Position numbers and translations under genes: made by a program. A stretch of DNA of 64,000 nucleotides from Actinomyces faecalis (GTDB lineage Bacteria > Actinomycetota > Actinomycetes > Actinomycetales > Actinomycetaceae), in the NCBI RefSeq assembly GCF_013184985.2, contig NZ_CP063418.1:62001-126000 (forward strand), given 5' to 3'. Below are positions 8,861 to 17,916 of the stretch, piece by piece. The notes below the pieces were generated by a model. That model did no database searches, was not told the origin of the DNA, and worked only from the letters and a program-made list of their open reading frames with translations. Numbering within the stretch: the stretch's first letter is position 1; each line of letters opens with the position of its first letter.

Positions 8861-10048
8861 TCAGGCTGCGAGCTCGTCCCTGGCCTGGACGAAGGCCTCC
8901 ACGCACCGGCGGATGTCGTCGGTGGAGTGCGCGGCGGAGAGCTGGACCCGGATCCGGGCCCTGCCCTTGGGCACCACGGGGTAGGAGAAGGCGATGACGT
9001 ACACGCCGAGCTCCAGCATCCTGTCAGCGATCTGCGCGGCGAGCCGGGCACCGTCCTCGCCCGGGAACATAACCGGCACGATCGCGTGGGACCCAGGTAG
9101 CAGCTCGAAGCCAGCCTGCGCCATCAGGGAGCGGAACAGCTCAGCGTTGCGTGCCAGCGCCGCCCGGGACTCGTCGGCGTGCCGGGCGATGCGCACGGCA
9201 CGCAGGCTTCCGCCCACCACCGCAGGTGCCACGGTGTTGGAGAACAGGTACGGCCGGGCGCGCTGGCGCAGGATGTCGACAACGGCCTGCGGGCCGGCGA
9301 TGTAGCCGCCGCTCGCCCCGCCCAGGGCCTTGCCCAGGGTCCCGGAGAGCACGTCGACCGTGACCCCGAGCAGCTCGGGCGTGCCAGCCCCCGTGGCACC
9401 GACGAAGCCGGTGGCGTGGGAGTCGTCCACCATGACCAGCGCGCCGAACTCCTCGGCGACCTCCACGATCTCGGGCAGCGGCGCGTAGCAGCCGTCCATG
9501 GAGAACACCCCGTCGGTCACGATCATGATCCGCTCCGACCCGGCCTCACGGGCCGCCTCCAGCTGGCGGCGCAGGTCGGTCACGTCCCCGTTGGCGTAGC
9601 GGTAGCGCGTGGCCTTGCACAGGCGCACACCGTCGATGATCGAGGCGTGGTTGAGGGCGTCGGAGACGATCGCGTCCCCAGCGCGCAGCAGCACGTCGAA
9701 GATCGCCCCGTTGGCGTCAAAGCAGCTGGAGAAGAGGATGGCGTCATCCGTACCCAGCCAGTCGGCCAGCTCCCGCTCCAGCTCACGGTGGGGGGACTGG
9801 GTGCCGCAGATGAAGCGCACCGAGCTCATCCCGAAGCCCCACTGCTCCAGGGCGTCCTGGGCCGCCTCGCGCACGCGCGAGTCGTCCGCCAACCCTAGGT
9901 AGTTGTTGGCGCAGAAGTTCAGCGCCGACCCGGACTCGGTCTCCACCTCGCTGCCCTGGGCGGAGGTGATGACGCGCTCGCGCTTGGTCAGGCCGGCCTC
10001 CTCGATGTCAGCCAGCTCCTGGATGATCTCGTCCTTGAAGGTGAACAC
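8861..10048 (-). CDS. kbl: Glycine C-acetyltransferase (2-amino-3-ketobutyrate CoA ligase)
   Basis: A 395-residue fold-type I PLP enzyme of the alpha-oxoamine synthase family. FCANNYLGLADD, FSSCFDANGA, DGVFSMDG, VDDSHATGFVG and GTLGKALGGASGGY are family blocks; the Lys in the last, near residue 240, binds PLP. It converts 2-amino-3-oxobutyrate plus CoA to glycine and acetyl-CoA. The gene is 12 bp downstream of tdh on the same strand, which distinguishes Kbl from the related BioF and HemA. Together they form the threonine-to-glycine pathway. Length matches the E. coli enzyme (398 aa). Confidence 0.93.
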   Translation of the reverse strand: MFTFKDEIIQELADIEEAGLTKRERVITSAQGSEVETESGSALNFCANNYLGLADDSRVREAAQDALEQWGFGMSSVRFICGTQSPHRELERELADWLGTDDAILFSSCFDANGAIFDVLLRAGDAIVSDALNHASIIDGVRLCKATRYRYANGDVTDLRRQLEAAREAGSERIMIVTDGVFSMDGCYAPLPEIVEVAEEFGALVMVDDSHATGFVGATGAGTPELLGVTVDVLSGTLGKALGGASGGYIAGPQAVVDILRQRARPYLFSNTVAPAVVGGSLRAVRIARHADESRAALARNAELFRSLMAQAGFELLPGSHAIVPVMFPGEDGARLAAQIADRMLELGVYVIAFSYPVVPKGRARIRVQLSAAHSTDDIRRCVEAFVQARDELAA

Positions 10049-10060
10049 GCTCAGCTCCTG

Positions 10061-11131
10061 TCAGTCTTCCCAGTTGATGATGACCTTGCCGCACTCGCCC
10101 GAGCGAGCGGCCTCGAAGGCCTCGCTCCACTGCTCAGGTGCGAAGCGGTGGGTGATGACGCCGCGGACATGGTCCCGCAGCTCGCGGGAGGACCCCAGCA
10201 TGAAGCTCCCCTTGTACCAGGTGTCGTACATCTCGCGGCCGTAGACGCCCTGGATCGTGAGCATGTGGGTGATGACCTGGTTCCAGTCGACCTCGTAGCC
10301 GGCCTTGGGCAGGCCCAGCATCGCGATCTTCGCGCCGTGGTTGCACACCTGGATCATCTGACGAGTGGCTGCCGGAGCTCCCGACAGCTCCAGGCCGACG
10401 TCGAAGCCCTCGGTCATCCCCAGGCTCGCCATGACCTCACGCAGGTCCTGCGTCGCGGTGTTGACCGTCACGGCCCCCGTCTGGGCGGCCAGGGACAGGC
10501 GGTAGTCGGACAGGTCGGTGATGACGACGTTGCGTGCCCCGCAGTGGCGGGCGATCGCCGCGCACATGACGCCGATCGGCCCCGCGCCGGTGACCAGCAC
10601 GTCCTCCCCGGCCAGCGGGAACTGCAGGGCGGTGTGGACGGCGTTGCCGAAGGGGTCGAACAACGCGCCCAGGTCCGGGTCGATCTCGTCAGCCTGAGGC
10701 CAGACGTTGCGCGCAGGCACCACGACGTAGTCAGCGAAGGCTCCGTCGCGGTTGACGCCGATGGAGTTGGTGCGGATGCACAGGTGACGGCGTCCCGCAC
10801 GGCAGTTGCGGCACCGGCCGCAGGTGATGTGGCCCTCCACGCTGACGCGCTGGCCGATGGAGAGGTAGTCGGTGTCGTCGTCGGCTGTGGTGTCGTCCGT
10901 GGCGGTGCCGCGACCGATCTCGACGATCTCGCCGTAGAACTCGTGCCCGAGCGTCATGGGCGGGTTGAGCTGAGCCTCGGCGAACTCGTCCCACCCGGCC
11001 AGGTGAAGATCGGTGCCGCACAGTCCTGTACGCAGGACGCGGATCTTGACCTCACGGAACCCGGGACTGGGCTCCGGGACGTCCTGGAGCTCAAGCCCTG
11101 GCCCAGGGGCCGGCTTGCGTAGTGCGCGCAT
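10061..11131 (-). CDS. tdh: L-threonine 3-dehydrogenase
   Basis: A 356-residue zinc-dependent medium-chain dehydrogenase. LCGTD holds the catalytic-zinc Cys38, GHE is at 62-64, and CGRCRNCRAGRRHLC gives the four structural-zinc cysteines. GAGPIGVMCA is the NAD-binding Rossmann turn. It oxidises L-threonine to 2-amino-3-oxobutyrate, the substrate of the kbl product encoded 12 bp downstream. AGGAGAT precedes the ATG at a normal distance. A short Thr/Asp-rich insert (ATDDTTADDDTD, near residue 75) is not usual for the family. The operon diverges from the inositol-phosphatase family gene. Confidence 0.93.
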   Translation of the reverse strand: MRALRKPAPGPGLELQDVPEPSPGFREVKIRVLRTGLCGTDLHLAGWDEFAEAQLNPPMTLGHEFYGEIVEIGRGTATDDTTADDDTDYLSIGQRVSVEGHITCGRCRNCRAGRRHLCIRTNSIGVNRDGAFADYVVVPARNVWPQADEIDPDLGALFDPFGNAVHTALQFPLAGEDVLVTGAGPIGVMCAAIARHCGARNVVITDLSDYRLSLAAQTGAVTVNTATQDLREVMASLGMTEGFDVGLELSGAPAATRQMIQVCNHGAKIAMLGLPKAGYEVDWNQVITHMLTIQGVYGREMYDTWYKGSFMLGSSRELRDHVRGVITHRFAPEQWSEAFEAARSGECGKVIINWED

Positions 11132-11209
11132 CGGGATCTCCTCATGCTGTGTGGGGCGCCTCGTCGCGCCGTGGTCTGGGCGGCGCGCGGGTAGCGTGCG
11201 CCCAGGTCC

Positions 11210-11252
11210 TAGGCTACTGAGGTCGAGGCCACTTCACCGACGTGAGAGGAAG
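11210..11252 (+). promoter_or_regulatory. Probable -10 box and ribosome site of IMPase gene
   Basis: TAGGCT at 11210-11215 fits a -10 hexamer and GAGAGGAAG at 11244-11252 is a ribosome-binding site 5 nt before the ATG. This gene has a leader, unlike the leaderless genes listed elsewhere. Confidence 0.45.
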
Positions 11253-11257
11253 CGATC

Positions 11258-12136
11258 ATGGACGAGCTGCTGGCACAGGGACTTCAAGCCGTGCGTGCGG
11301 GGGCGCGTGTGGCGCTGGACCCGGGCGAGAGCCTGCGGATCGGCACCAAGCGCAACCGCAACGACGTCGTCACGCAGGTTGACCGCGAGGTCGAGGCGCT
11401 GGTCGCCGAGATGCTCGCCCCGACCGGCTACGCGTTCGTGGGCGAGGAGGCGCACGCCGCACGCTCCTGGGACGGTCGTGTGTGGGTGCTTGACCCCATC
11501 GACGGCACCCTCAACTACGTGGCCGTCCACCGTGGCTGGGCGATCTCCCTCGCCCTGGTCGAGGACGGGCGGCCGCTGCTGGGCATCGTGGCCGACCCGG
11601 TTGATGACAGGCTCTACGTCGCGCTCGCGGGCCGTGGTGCCTGGGAGGGTCGGCTCGGGGTGCGCGACGACGGCGCGGCCGGCTGCCCGTCCGTGGCTGG
11701 CAGCAAGGCTGGAGACGACGACGGCGTGGCTGGCCCAGGCGCTGGGGTGCCGGAGGTGGTGGCTCGTCTCGTTCCCGGAGCCCGGCCTCTGGTGGTCGAG
11801 GACGGCGAGCTGGCTGACGGCGTCGTCATCGCCCACCTCCACGCGCTGGCAGCGCTGCGTCACCTTCCGGAGATCATCGAGAGCTCGCGAGGACTGCGCG
11901 TCTACGGCGCTGCGGCGCTGGAGCTGGCGGAGGTCGCTGCCGGACGCGCTGGGTGCCTGGTGCACACACGGCTGCAGCCCTGGGACGTGGCTGCGGGCGT
12001 GCTGCTGTGCCAGGAGGCGGGCGCCGTCGTCACCCGCGTGGACGGTACGCACCTGGACGTGCGGGAGGCGGGGTCGGTGCTGGCAGGGCCGGCAAGCACG
12101 CACGCCACGATGGCGCGTCGGCTCGTGGAGGGCTGA
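11258..12136 (+). CDS. Inositol monophosphatase family protein
   Basis: A 292-residue protein with all three metal-site motifs of the Li+-sensitive phosphatase fold: DVVTQVDREVE (36-46), GEE (62-64) and WVLDPIDGTLNYV (76-88), plus QPWDVAAGVLL near the C-terminus. The fold removes phosphate from inositol phosphate, histidinol phosphate, fructose-1,6-bisphosphate or PAP; the sequence alone does not separate these. Between the metal sites and the C-terminal Asp lies a variable Gly/Asp-rich stretch (about residues 128-160) longer than in E. coli SuhB. The gene stands alone, diverging from tdh. Confidence 0.85.
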   Translation: MDELLAQGLQAVRAGARVALDPGESLRIGTKRNRNDVVTQVDREVEALVAEMLAPTGYAFVGEEAHAARSWDGRVWVLDPIDGTLNYVAVHRGWAISLALVEDGRPLLGIVADPVDDRLYVALAGRGAWEGRLGVRDDGAAGCPSVAGSKAGDDDGVAGPGAGVPEVVARLVPGARPLVVEDGELADGVVIAHLHALAALRHLPEIIESSRGLRVYGAAALELAEVAAGRAGCLVHTRLQPWDVAAGVLLCQEAGAVVTRVDGTHLDVREAGSVLAGPASTHATMARRLVEG

Positions 12137-12152
12137 GGACCGGAAGCGGTCC
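12137..12152. terminator. Short hairpin between convergent genes
   Basis: GGACCG-GAAG-CGGTCC directly after the IMPase-family stop; 6-bp GC-rich stem with tetraloop. Confidence 0.4.
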
Positions 12153-12175
12153 CTTGCCCGGCCACGGAGAGGGCG

Positions 12176-14920
12176 CTACAGGTCGCCCTTCTTCTGTAGA
12201 CGCTGCAGGCTCAGCCAGCCCACCGGGATCGGGATCCAGAAGGTGACCAGACGGTAGACGATCGCCGTGGACAGGGCCACGCCGCTGGGTACGCCCGCGG
12301 CCACCAGGCCCGCTGTCAGTGCGATCTCGACCGGCCCGATACCACCGGGGGAGGGGACCACTGAGCCGACCGTGTTGGAGGCGAGGTAGGTGATAGCCAG
12401 GACCGAGAAGGGCAGCGTGTAGCCGAAGGCCCACAGGCTCGCCCCGAAGGCGAGGATGTAGCTGACGCTGAGCAGGAGGGTGCCCCCGATCCCCAGGGCC
12501 AGGCGCCCAGGGTTGGACATCACCCATACCAGGCGTGGCCACACCTGTCGGTAGGTCGGCTCGATCTTGGCCCACAGGAAGGTGCGGACCTGAGGGATGA
12601 ACAGGGAGACGGCTACCAGGGCCACCAGCACCGCAGCGGCTAGCATGACCCAGCCGGAGGGCAGGGACAGGCCGGTGGACTGCCCTGTCGTGGCTGCCAG
12701 GACCACGAGCAGGACGACGGTGACGACGAACTGGACCACCTGGACCAGGGCCACTGTTGCCACGCCGATGGCGGTGGGCACCCCCTTGCGGGACAGGAAG
12801 CGCAGATTGATCGCCGCCCCACCCACGCCGGCCGGGGCCACGAGGGAGACCACGGAGGAGGCCAGGTGCACCTCGGTGGAGCGCCACACGCTCAGGCGCA
12901 CCGGGGAGAAGGCCACCAGCGCCAGGCCCGCGCCCAGGTACGTGGCCAGCGAGAAGACCAGCGCCCCGATGATCCACCAGACATTGGCCTCGGCCACGGC
13001 CTGGCTGATCTGCTCGAAGTTCATCCGCGCCAGCAGCGTCCACAGCGCCACCAGGCCGATGACCGCCATGATGACGGTGCGCCAGGAGAAGCGGGTGACC
13101 TTGGCGGCCTCGGCGTGGGCGGTGGGGGTCAGCTCGACCAGCGCGTCTCGTAGCTCCTGGAGCAAGGTGCCGCGTCGGCCCATGACCTCGCGGGTCGAGG
13201 AGGGCAGGACCACCCGCTGCAGCATGGGGGCGATCGAGGCGAGCTGCTCGGTGGACAGCGTGCGTGAGGCGGACCTGATGGCGCGTTCCGCCCCGACGGT
13301 TGTGGCGACGAGGGCCAGTGTCTGGGCGAGGTCCACGCGGCGGGAGAGCTCGTTGGAGATCGTCTCACCGGAGTCCCAGTCCAGCAGCCAGACCTGGTTC
13401 TCGGCGTCGAGCACGACGCTGGAGGCGGCGATCTCGCGGTGGGCCAGGCCTGCGGCGTGACCCCGGCGGACCTGGTCCCACAGCTGCTCCAGCACGGAGT
13501 CGGACAGCGCGGAGGGATCGACCTCGTCGAAGGAGCGGGCGCCGACGACGTGCTCAGTCACCAGCAGCATCGACTCGCTCGCCTCGGCCAGGCCGAAGAG
13601 CGCGGGGGTACGCACTCCTGCGCGCGAGGCCTCCAGGGCCATGAGGGCGGCGTGCTCGGCGGCCGGTCGCACGGACATGTCGCGCGTGGGGGACAGGCCC
13701 TTGACGCGCAGGCGGTCCCAGACGGTGGAGAGGAACCCGGCGACCTGCCGGTCGGCGTCGAGCACGGTGACGTCACGGCGCACGCCGGAGGTGTCCCAGA
13801 CCGCGTACAGGCGGTGGACAGCGGGACGGCCCTCGCTCAGGGCGGCAGAGCGGGCCTGTGCCATGACGGCGGCGAGGTCGACGTCGTCGGCCGGGGTGAT
13901 CGTGTTGGCTCCGGGGGTCTCCTGGGCCTGGGAGGCAGGGGTGAGCTCCTCGAGGGCCTCCTCCTCAGCCTGCCCCTCCTCGGGAGAACCGGGAGCGGCC
14001 AGAGGAGTCTCTCGTACCTGCTCGGTGTAGCCCAGGGGGGCGTCGGTGGTGACGTTCCAGGCCGAGGCCTGCGGCGCTGAGTCCATACGCACCACGCGCA
14101 CGGCGTCGACTCCGGCGCGGCGCAGCGCCCGCACGAGCGCGACCCCGTGGGCCCGTTGGTCCTCCACCCCGAAGGCGTAGCGCACGGCCAGGCCCACGAC
14201 GCGTCCCAGGAGGACGGACAGCAGCGCGCCGGGCAGGGTCAGGGCACTGCGCAGCACGGCCAGGCCCACGACGACCCACACCGCGGCCCACCCGTAGCGC
14301 ACCGCTGCGGTCGAGCGGCGCTCGCCGGCGCCGGTGAGCAGGCCAGCCAGGGCGGCGAAGGTCGCGGAGACGCCCAGCTGGGCCGAGCCTGACCCAGAGA
14401 CCGTCAGCCCTGAGATCACGGAGCCCGGCCCCCAGGTCTCCAGCAGTGAGTAGGCCAGGAGCCCCAGGCCCCACCCTGCTACCGCGGCCAGGGCCGCCTG
14501 ACCGGCGCTGCGCCACGAGCCTCGCAGGAGGCGCTCAAGGAGGACGGCCAGGGGGACGGCGAAGGTCACCAGTCCCTCCGCGGCCTGCAGGGGGAAGACG
14601 AGGACCTGACGGAGCACGACGGCCAGGGCGTTCTGGACGTCCTGGGTGACTCCGGTGGTCGTCTCGTGGGCGTAGGCCGCCAGGATGAGCATGCTCAGCG
14701 CTCCCAGGAGGCTGAGGCTGAGGTCCAGCAGGTCCTCGGCGCGGCGCAGGCGGGTAGGGGCTGAGTCGACGAGCAGCGTGCGGGAGCGGATGACCGGGGG
14801 CCGGGGCGGCGCGGGCTCGGTGGCAGGGGTGATGCCGATGCGGGGGATGCCGACCGGCGAGGTCGCCGGGGCGTCAGAGTCTGCGGGCTGCGTGGCTGGC
14901 CCGGGGACGGCGTCGGTCAT
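12176..14920 (-). CDS. Membrane / kinase-like / LPG-synthase-type flippase fusion
   Basis: A 914-residue three-part protein. Residues about 50-260 hold six or seven hydrophobic helices. Residues about 350-570 form a kinase-like domain with HREIAASSVVLD and LLDWDSGE where HRD and DFG motifs would be. Residues about 620-914 have eight helices and match the transmembrane domain of lysylphosphatidylglycerol synthases (PF03706; APAGVGGAAINLRFL and SPGGIGPVEIALT). The aminoacyl-transferase domain of MprF is absent, so lipid transport rather than LPG synthesis is likelier. The degenerate kinase may bind ATP without phosphorylating. Expression appears leaderless: TAAACT, made from the lacI stop, lies 6 nt before the ATG. 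Confidence 0.75.
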   Translation of the reverse strand: MTDAVPGPATQPADSDAPATSPVGIPRIGITPATEPAPPRPPVIRSRTLLVDSAPTRLRRAEDLLDLSLSLLGALSMLILAAYAHETTTGVTQDVQNALAVVLRQVLVFPLQAAEGLVTFAVPLAVLLERLLRGSWRSAGQAALAAVAGWGLGLLAYSLLETWGPGSVISGLTVSGSGSAQLGVSATFAALAGLLTGAGERRSTAAVRYGWAAVWVVVGLAVLRSALTLPGALLSVLLGRVVGLAVRYAFGVEDQRAHGVALVRALRRAGVDAVRVVRMDSAPQASAWNVTTDAPLGYTEQVRETPLAAPGSPEEGQAEEEALEELTPASQAQETPGANTITPADDVDLAAVMAQARSAALSEGRPAVHRLYAVWDTSGVRRDVTVLDADRQVAGFLSTVWDRLRVKGLSPTRDMSVRPAAEHAALMALEASRAGVRTPALFGLAEASESMLLVTEHVVGARSFDEVDPSALSDSVLEQLWDQVRRGHAAGLAHREIAASSVVLDAENQVWLLDWDSGETISNELSRRVDLAQTLALVATTVGAERAIRSASRTLSTEQLASIAPMLQRVVLPSSTREVMGRRGTLLQELRDALVELTPTAHAEAAKVTRFSWRTVIMAVIGLVALWTLLARMNFEQISQAVAEANVWWIIGALVFSLATYLGAGLALVAFSPVRLSVWRSTEVHLASSVVSLVAPAGVGGAAINLRFLSRKGVPTAIGVATVALVQVVQFVVTVVLLVVLAATTGQSTGLSLPSGWVMLAAAVLVALVAVSLFIPQVRTFLWAKIEPTYRQVWPRLVWVMSNPGRLALGIGGTLLLSVSYILAFGASLWAFGYTLPFSVLAITYLASNTVGSVVPSPGGIGPVEIALTAGLVAAGVPSGVALSTAIVYRLVTFWIPIPVGWLSLQRLQKKGDL

Positions 14921-14926
14921 AGGGGA

Positions 14927-14932
14927 AGTTTA
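14927..14932 (-). promoter_or_regulatory. -10 box TAAACT, contains lacI stop codon
   Basis: Read on the minus strand, TAAACT is separated by 6 nt from the ATG at 14920. Its TAA is the lacI stop. The start codon would be at or next to the transcript 5' end. Confidence 0.55.
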
Positions 14933-16009
14933 TGCGGAGGCTGTCTGGACGGGATCGGCCGAGAGGATGACGGCGGGCTCATCCGGACGCACTACGCGGC
15001 TGACGATTGTGGAGGGGATGATCGCCTGTGTCGTCGTACGGTCCTCGATGATGCGCAGGCACTGTGTGGCCAGCACAGTGGTTGACGGGTCGACCGTGTC
15101 GAAGGGGGGTATCGAGAACCGGCCCTCCTCGATGTTGTCGAAACCGATGAGACGGACGTCTGCCGGTACTGACAGGCCGTGGGTGGATAGCGCGTAGACG
15201 GCGCCGAAAGCCAGTGAGTCGGAGAAGCAGAACAGGCCGTCGAAGCGGCTCTGACGTGCCAGGATCTGAAGAACAGCACGGGACCCGGCTGCGCGTGTGA
15301 ACACGTCCACGGTACCGACGAGCTGCTCGTCGAAGCTGATGCGTGCGGCGCGGAGGGCCTGGCGGTAGCCGGTGTACCGCTGGAGCGAGGTCTGGCGAGT
15401 CTGGTCCTCCTGGTAGCCGACCACGGCGATGGACCGGCAGCCCTGGTCGATGAGGTGCTGGGTGGCGGCCCGTGCGGCGGCCACGTTGTCGATGCCGACG
15501 TGGGAGGCGCCCGAGCCGTAGAGCTCGCCGCCGAACTCCCCGACTGTGACCACCGGGGTGGCGGACCGGCGCTCACGAATGTCCTGCGGCTGGAGAGCGA
15601 GTGGAGAGATGATGATGCCGTCGAGGTCAGGCAGGCCCAGGCCCTCGATCGCATCGATCTCTCGACTCCGGTCTCCTCGGGTCTGGGAGATGAGGGCGCG
15701 TTGGCCCCGACGCTCGGCCTCGTCGACGATCGCCGCGGCCATCTCCGCGAAGTAGGGTTCCTTGAGGTCGGGAACGGCGAGCGAGATTAGTCCGGAGGAG
15801 CCGGTGCGCAGCTGGCGGGCTGCGAGGTTGGGGCGGTAGCCGAGTTCCTCGATCGCCTGCAGGACCTTGGTGCGTACCTCGTCGCTGACCCATCCGCTGC
15901 CGTTGACGACGTTGGAGACGGTCTTGGCGCTGACGCCGACGGCGCGTCCGACGTCTGCCAGCGTCGTGCGTCGTCGGTGGGAAGGGGGTGCCATGCGGTG
16001 ATCGGTCAT
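14930..16009 (-). CDS. LacI-family transcriptional repressor of sugar ABC operon
   Basis: A 359-residue repressor. Residues 15-45 carry the LacI helix-turn-helix and hinge (TTLADVGRAVGVSAKTVSNV, then NLAARQLRTG), followed by a periplasmic-binding-protein-like sensor domain with LIGFDN. The gene diverges from a sugar ABC transporter operon, and a perfect TTCAACGTTGAA palindrome with the central CG typical of LacI operators lies between them. It most likely represses the transporter and itself until a sugar binds. The inducer is not readable from the sequence. Confidence 0.9.
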   Translation of the reverse strand: MTDHRMAPPSHRRRTTLADVGRAVGVSAKTVSNVVNGSGWVSDEVRTKVLQAIEELGYRPNLAARQLRTGSSGLISLAVPDLKEPYFAEMAAAIVDEAERRGQRALISQTRGDRSREIDAIEGLGLPDLDGIIISPLALQPQDIRERRSATPVVTVGEFGGELYGSGASHVGIDNVAAARAATQHLIDQGCRSIAVVGYQEDQTRQTSLQRYTGYRQALRAARISFDEQLVGTVDVFTRAAGSRAVLQILARQSRFDGLFCFSDSLAFGAVYALSTHGLSVPADVRLIGFDNIEEGRFSIPPFDTVDPSTTVLATQCLRIIEDRTTTQAIIPSTIVSRVVRPDEPAVILSADPVQTASA

Positions 16010-16058
16010 CTGCGTCTTTCTCGGTGTGTTGGCGACATGCTACGCTGTACTTGCTTCC

Positions 16059-16074
16059 AACGTTCAACGTTGAA
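16059..16074. promoter_or_regulatory. LacI-type operator in divergent promoter
   Basis: TTCAACGTTGAA (16063-16074) is a perfect 12-bp palindrome with a central CG, joined to an overlapping AACGTT (16059-16064). It lies 50 bp upstream of the lacI-type start and 82 bp upstream of the permease start. Confidence 0.7.
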
Positions 16075-16155
16075 TGTGAGCCGCGACGCATCCTTGTCAC
16101 CGAGTGGGCCCGCCTTCGACGCACCTGCCCGCACGGCCTTGAGAGAGGAGCTGAG

Positions 16156-17031
16156 GTGAATCAGCTAGCACGAGGGATCCGCCCGTACCTGTACATCCTT
16201 CCGGTGGTACTGATCTCGGGTGTTCTCATCTACTACTTCATCGGCTTCACTGTTTACGCGAGCCTGACAGACTGGAACGGTCTGAAGCGCATGGACTTCG
16301 TCGGCTTGGACAACTACCGGAGACTGGTGCGCGACCCGGTGTTCTGGACGGCGCTGAAAAACAACATGGTCTTCATGGTCGTCGTCATCGCCGTTCAGGC
16401 GGCGCTCGGCCTGCTGGTCGCGGTGATCTGTGCGGACAGGCTGCCAGGATCCAGTTTTTTCAAAGCGGTATTCTTCCTGCCAATCTCCATGGCGCCCTCG
16501 ATCGTGGCCACGGTGTTCAAGTACATGCTTGAGGCCAACTACGGCACGCTCAACGAGTCGTTACGGTCTCTGGGGCTGCTGGGCAAGGGCGAGGTCATCG
16601 AGTGGCTGGGGGCCGACCTCGGCGTGTGGTCGCTGGTGGCGATCAACGTGTTCCAGTGGATGGGTTTTTCGATGATGATCTACTTCGCCGGGATCATGTC
16701 CATTCCCCACGAGCTCTACGAGGCAGCCATGATCGATGGGGCTGGCTGGTGGCGTCGCCTGTTCTCTGTCACGATCCCCTCGCTCAGTGGCGTGACCAAG
16801 ACCCTGATCATCCTGGGGATCGTCGGTAACCTCAAGACCTTCGACATCGTGTGGCTGACCACCCAGGGGGGACCGGGCAACGCCACCCACTTCCTGACCA
16901 CGATGCTGTATCAGGAGCGTTCAAACCGCGAAGCCGGTTACGCCTCGGCAATCGGAACCGTTCTGCTGGTGCTGGCCTTTGTCCTCACCCTGGCGCAGAC
17001 CGCGTGGAGCGCACGGAAGGACCGACGCTGA
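16156..17031 (+). CDS. Sugar ABC transporter permease, MalF-type
   Basis: A 291-residue inner-membrane protein with six hydrophobic helices. Start chosen as GTG at 16156, which has GAGAGGAG just upstream; a longer frame to 15988 would run through the operator. The EAA loop (YEAAMIDGAGWWRRLFSVTIP) that docks with the ATPase sits near residue 190. GGPGNATHFLTTMLYQ is typical of carbohydrate uptake type 1 permeases. It pairs with the permease encoded 1 bp downstream. No ATPase gene is in the operon, so it probably uses a shared MsiK-like ATPase encoded elsewhere. Confidence 0.9.
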   Translation: MNQLARGIRPYLYILPVVLISGVLIYYFIGFTVYASLTDWNGLKRMDFVGLDNYRRLVRDPVFWTALKNNMVFMVVVIAVQAALGLLVAVICADRLPGSSFFKAVFFLPISMAPSIVATVFKYMLEANYGTLNESLRSLGLLGKGEVIEWLGADLGVWSLVAINVFQWMGFSMMIYFAGIMSIPHELYEAAMIDGAGWWRRLFSVTIPSLSGVTKTLIILGIVGNLKTFDIVWLTTQGGPGNATHFLTTMLYQERSNREAGYASAIGTVLLVLAFVLTLAQTAWSARKDRR

Positions 17032-17032
17032 C

Positions 17033-17830
17033 ATGAAGGCAACTCATATCGCGTGGATCGCCAAGTATGCGACGCTGATCTTCCTGGTCTCTATCTGGCT
17101 CTATCCCATCGGTCTGGCGATCTGGAAGTCGACCGCCGTGGGTGGGTGGGGGAACTACAAGGAGGTCCTCACCCACGACCAGTTCAATTACTGGCAGGCG
17201 GTAGGTAACTCCTTCCTCATGGCTGGTGCCTCCACCATCCTGGTCATCGTGATCTCGTCCCTGGGCGGGTACGCCTTCTCCAAGATGCAGTTCCGGGGCC
17301 GCACGTTGATCTACAACATGCTCATGGCCTGCATGGCGGTGTCGATCGCCTCCGTGGTGACACCGTTGTTCGCCTCGGTCAACCGCCTCGGTCTTCGAGA
17401 CACCCAGCTGGGCGTCATTATCCCGATGGTCGCCTTCAACACGCTGATGATGCTCATGATTATGAAGACCCACTTCGACTCCCTTCCTGACGAGCTCATT
17501 GAGGCGGCACTGATCGACGGGTGCGGCTCCTTCAAGATCTTCCGCTCCGTGCTGCTGCCTCTGTCGGGGTCTCCTATGGCGACCGTGGGCGTCCTGACCT
17601 TCGTCTACACCTGGAACGAGTACCTGCTGCCGCTGCTGCTGATGAAGAGCGAGAACATCTTCCCGGTCACGCGCGCAATCTCCCTGCTCCAGTTCGACAA
17701 GATGAGCCAGCATGACATCTCGGTGCTCTACGCCGGCCTCATCCTCATGACTCTGCCGACGCTTGTTGTCTACCTCTTCAGCCAGAAGTACCTGCAGGCT
17801 GGCATCACGGCAGGTGCAGTCAAGAGCTGA
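17033..17830 (+). CDS. Sugar ABC transporter permease, MalG-type
   Basis: A 265-residue inner-membrane protein with six helices; the ATG at 17033 is one base after the previous stop, so translation is probably coupled. The EAA loop (LIEAALIDGCGSFKIFRSV) is near residue 160 and TWNEYLLPLLLM follows, as in MalG-family permeases. It forms the heterodimeric channel with the preceding permease. Slightly lower GC than neighbouring genes is not enough to argue for transfer. Confidence 0.9.
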   Translation: MKATHIAWIAKYATLIFLVSIWLYPIGLAIWKSTAVGGWGNYKEVLTHDQFNYWQAVGNSFLMAGASTILVIVISSLGGYAFSKMQFRGRTLIYNMLMACMAVSIASVVTPLFASVNRLGLRDTQLGVIIPMVAFNTLMMLMIMKTHFDSLPDELIEAALIDGCGSFKIFRSVLLPLSGSPMATVGVLTFVYTWNEYLLPLLLMKSENIFPVTRAISLLQFDKMSQHDISVLYAGLILMTLPTLVVYLFSQKYLQAGITAGAVKS

Positions 17831-17916
17831 GCCTTCCATGCCTCTCACCATGACCATTCCTGGTGCCCTCATCGGCTGACTCGATCAACCCCAACCGTGT
17901 TCGAAGGAGATTACCC

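Noticed and set aside
12030..13043. 337-codon minus-strand frame inside the LPG-type fusion
   Set aside because: Same strand but different frame from a well-supported membrane protein; Gly/Arg/Pro low complexity.
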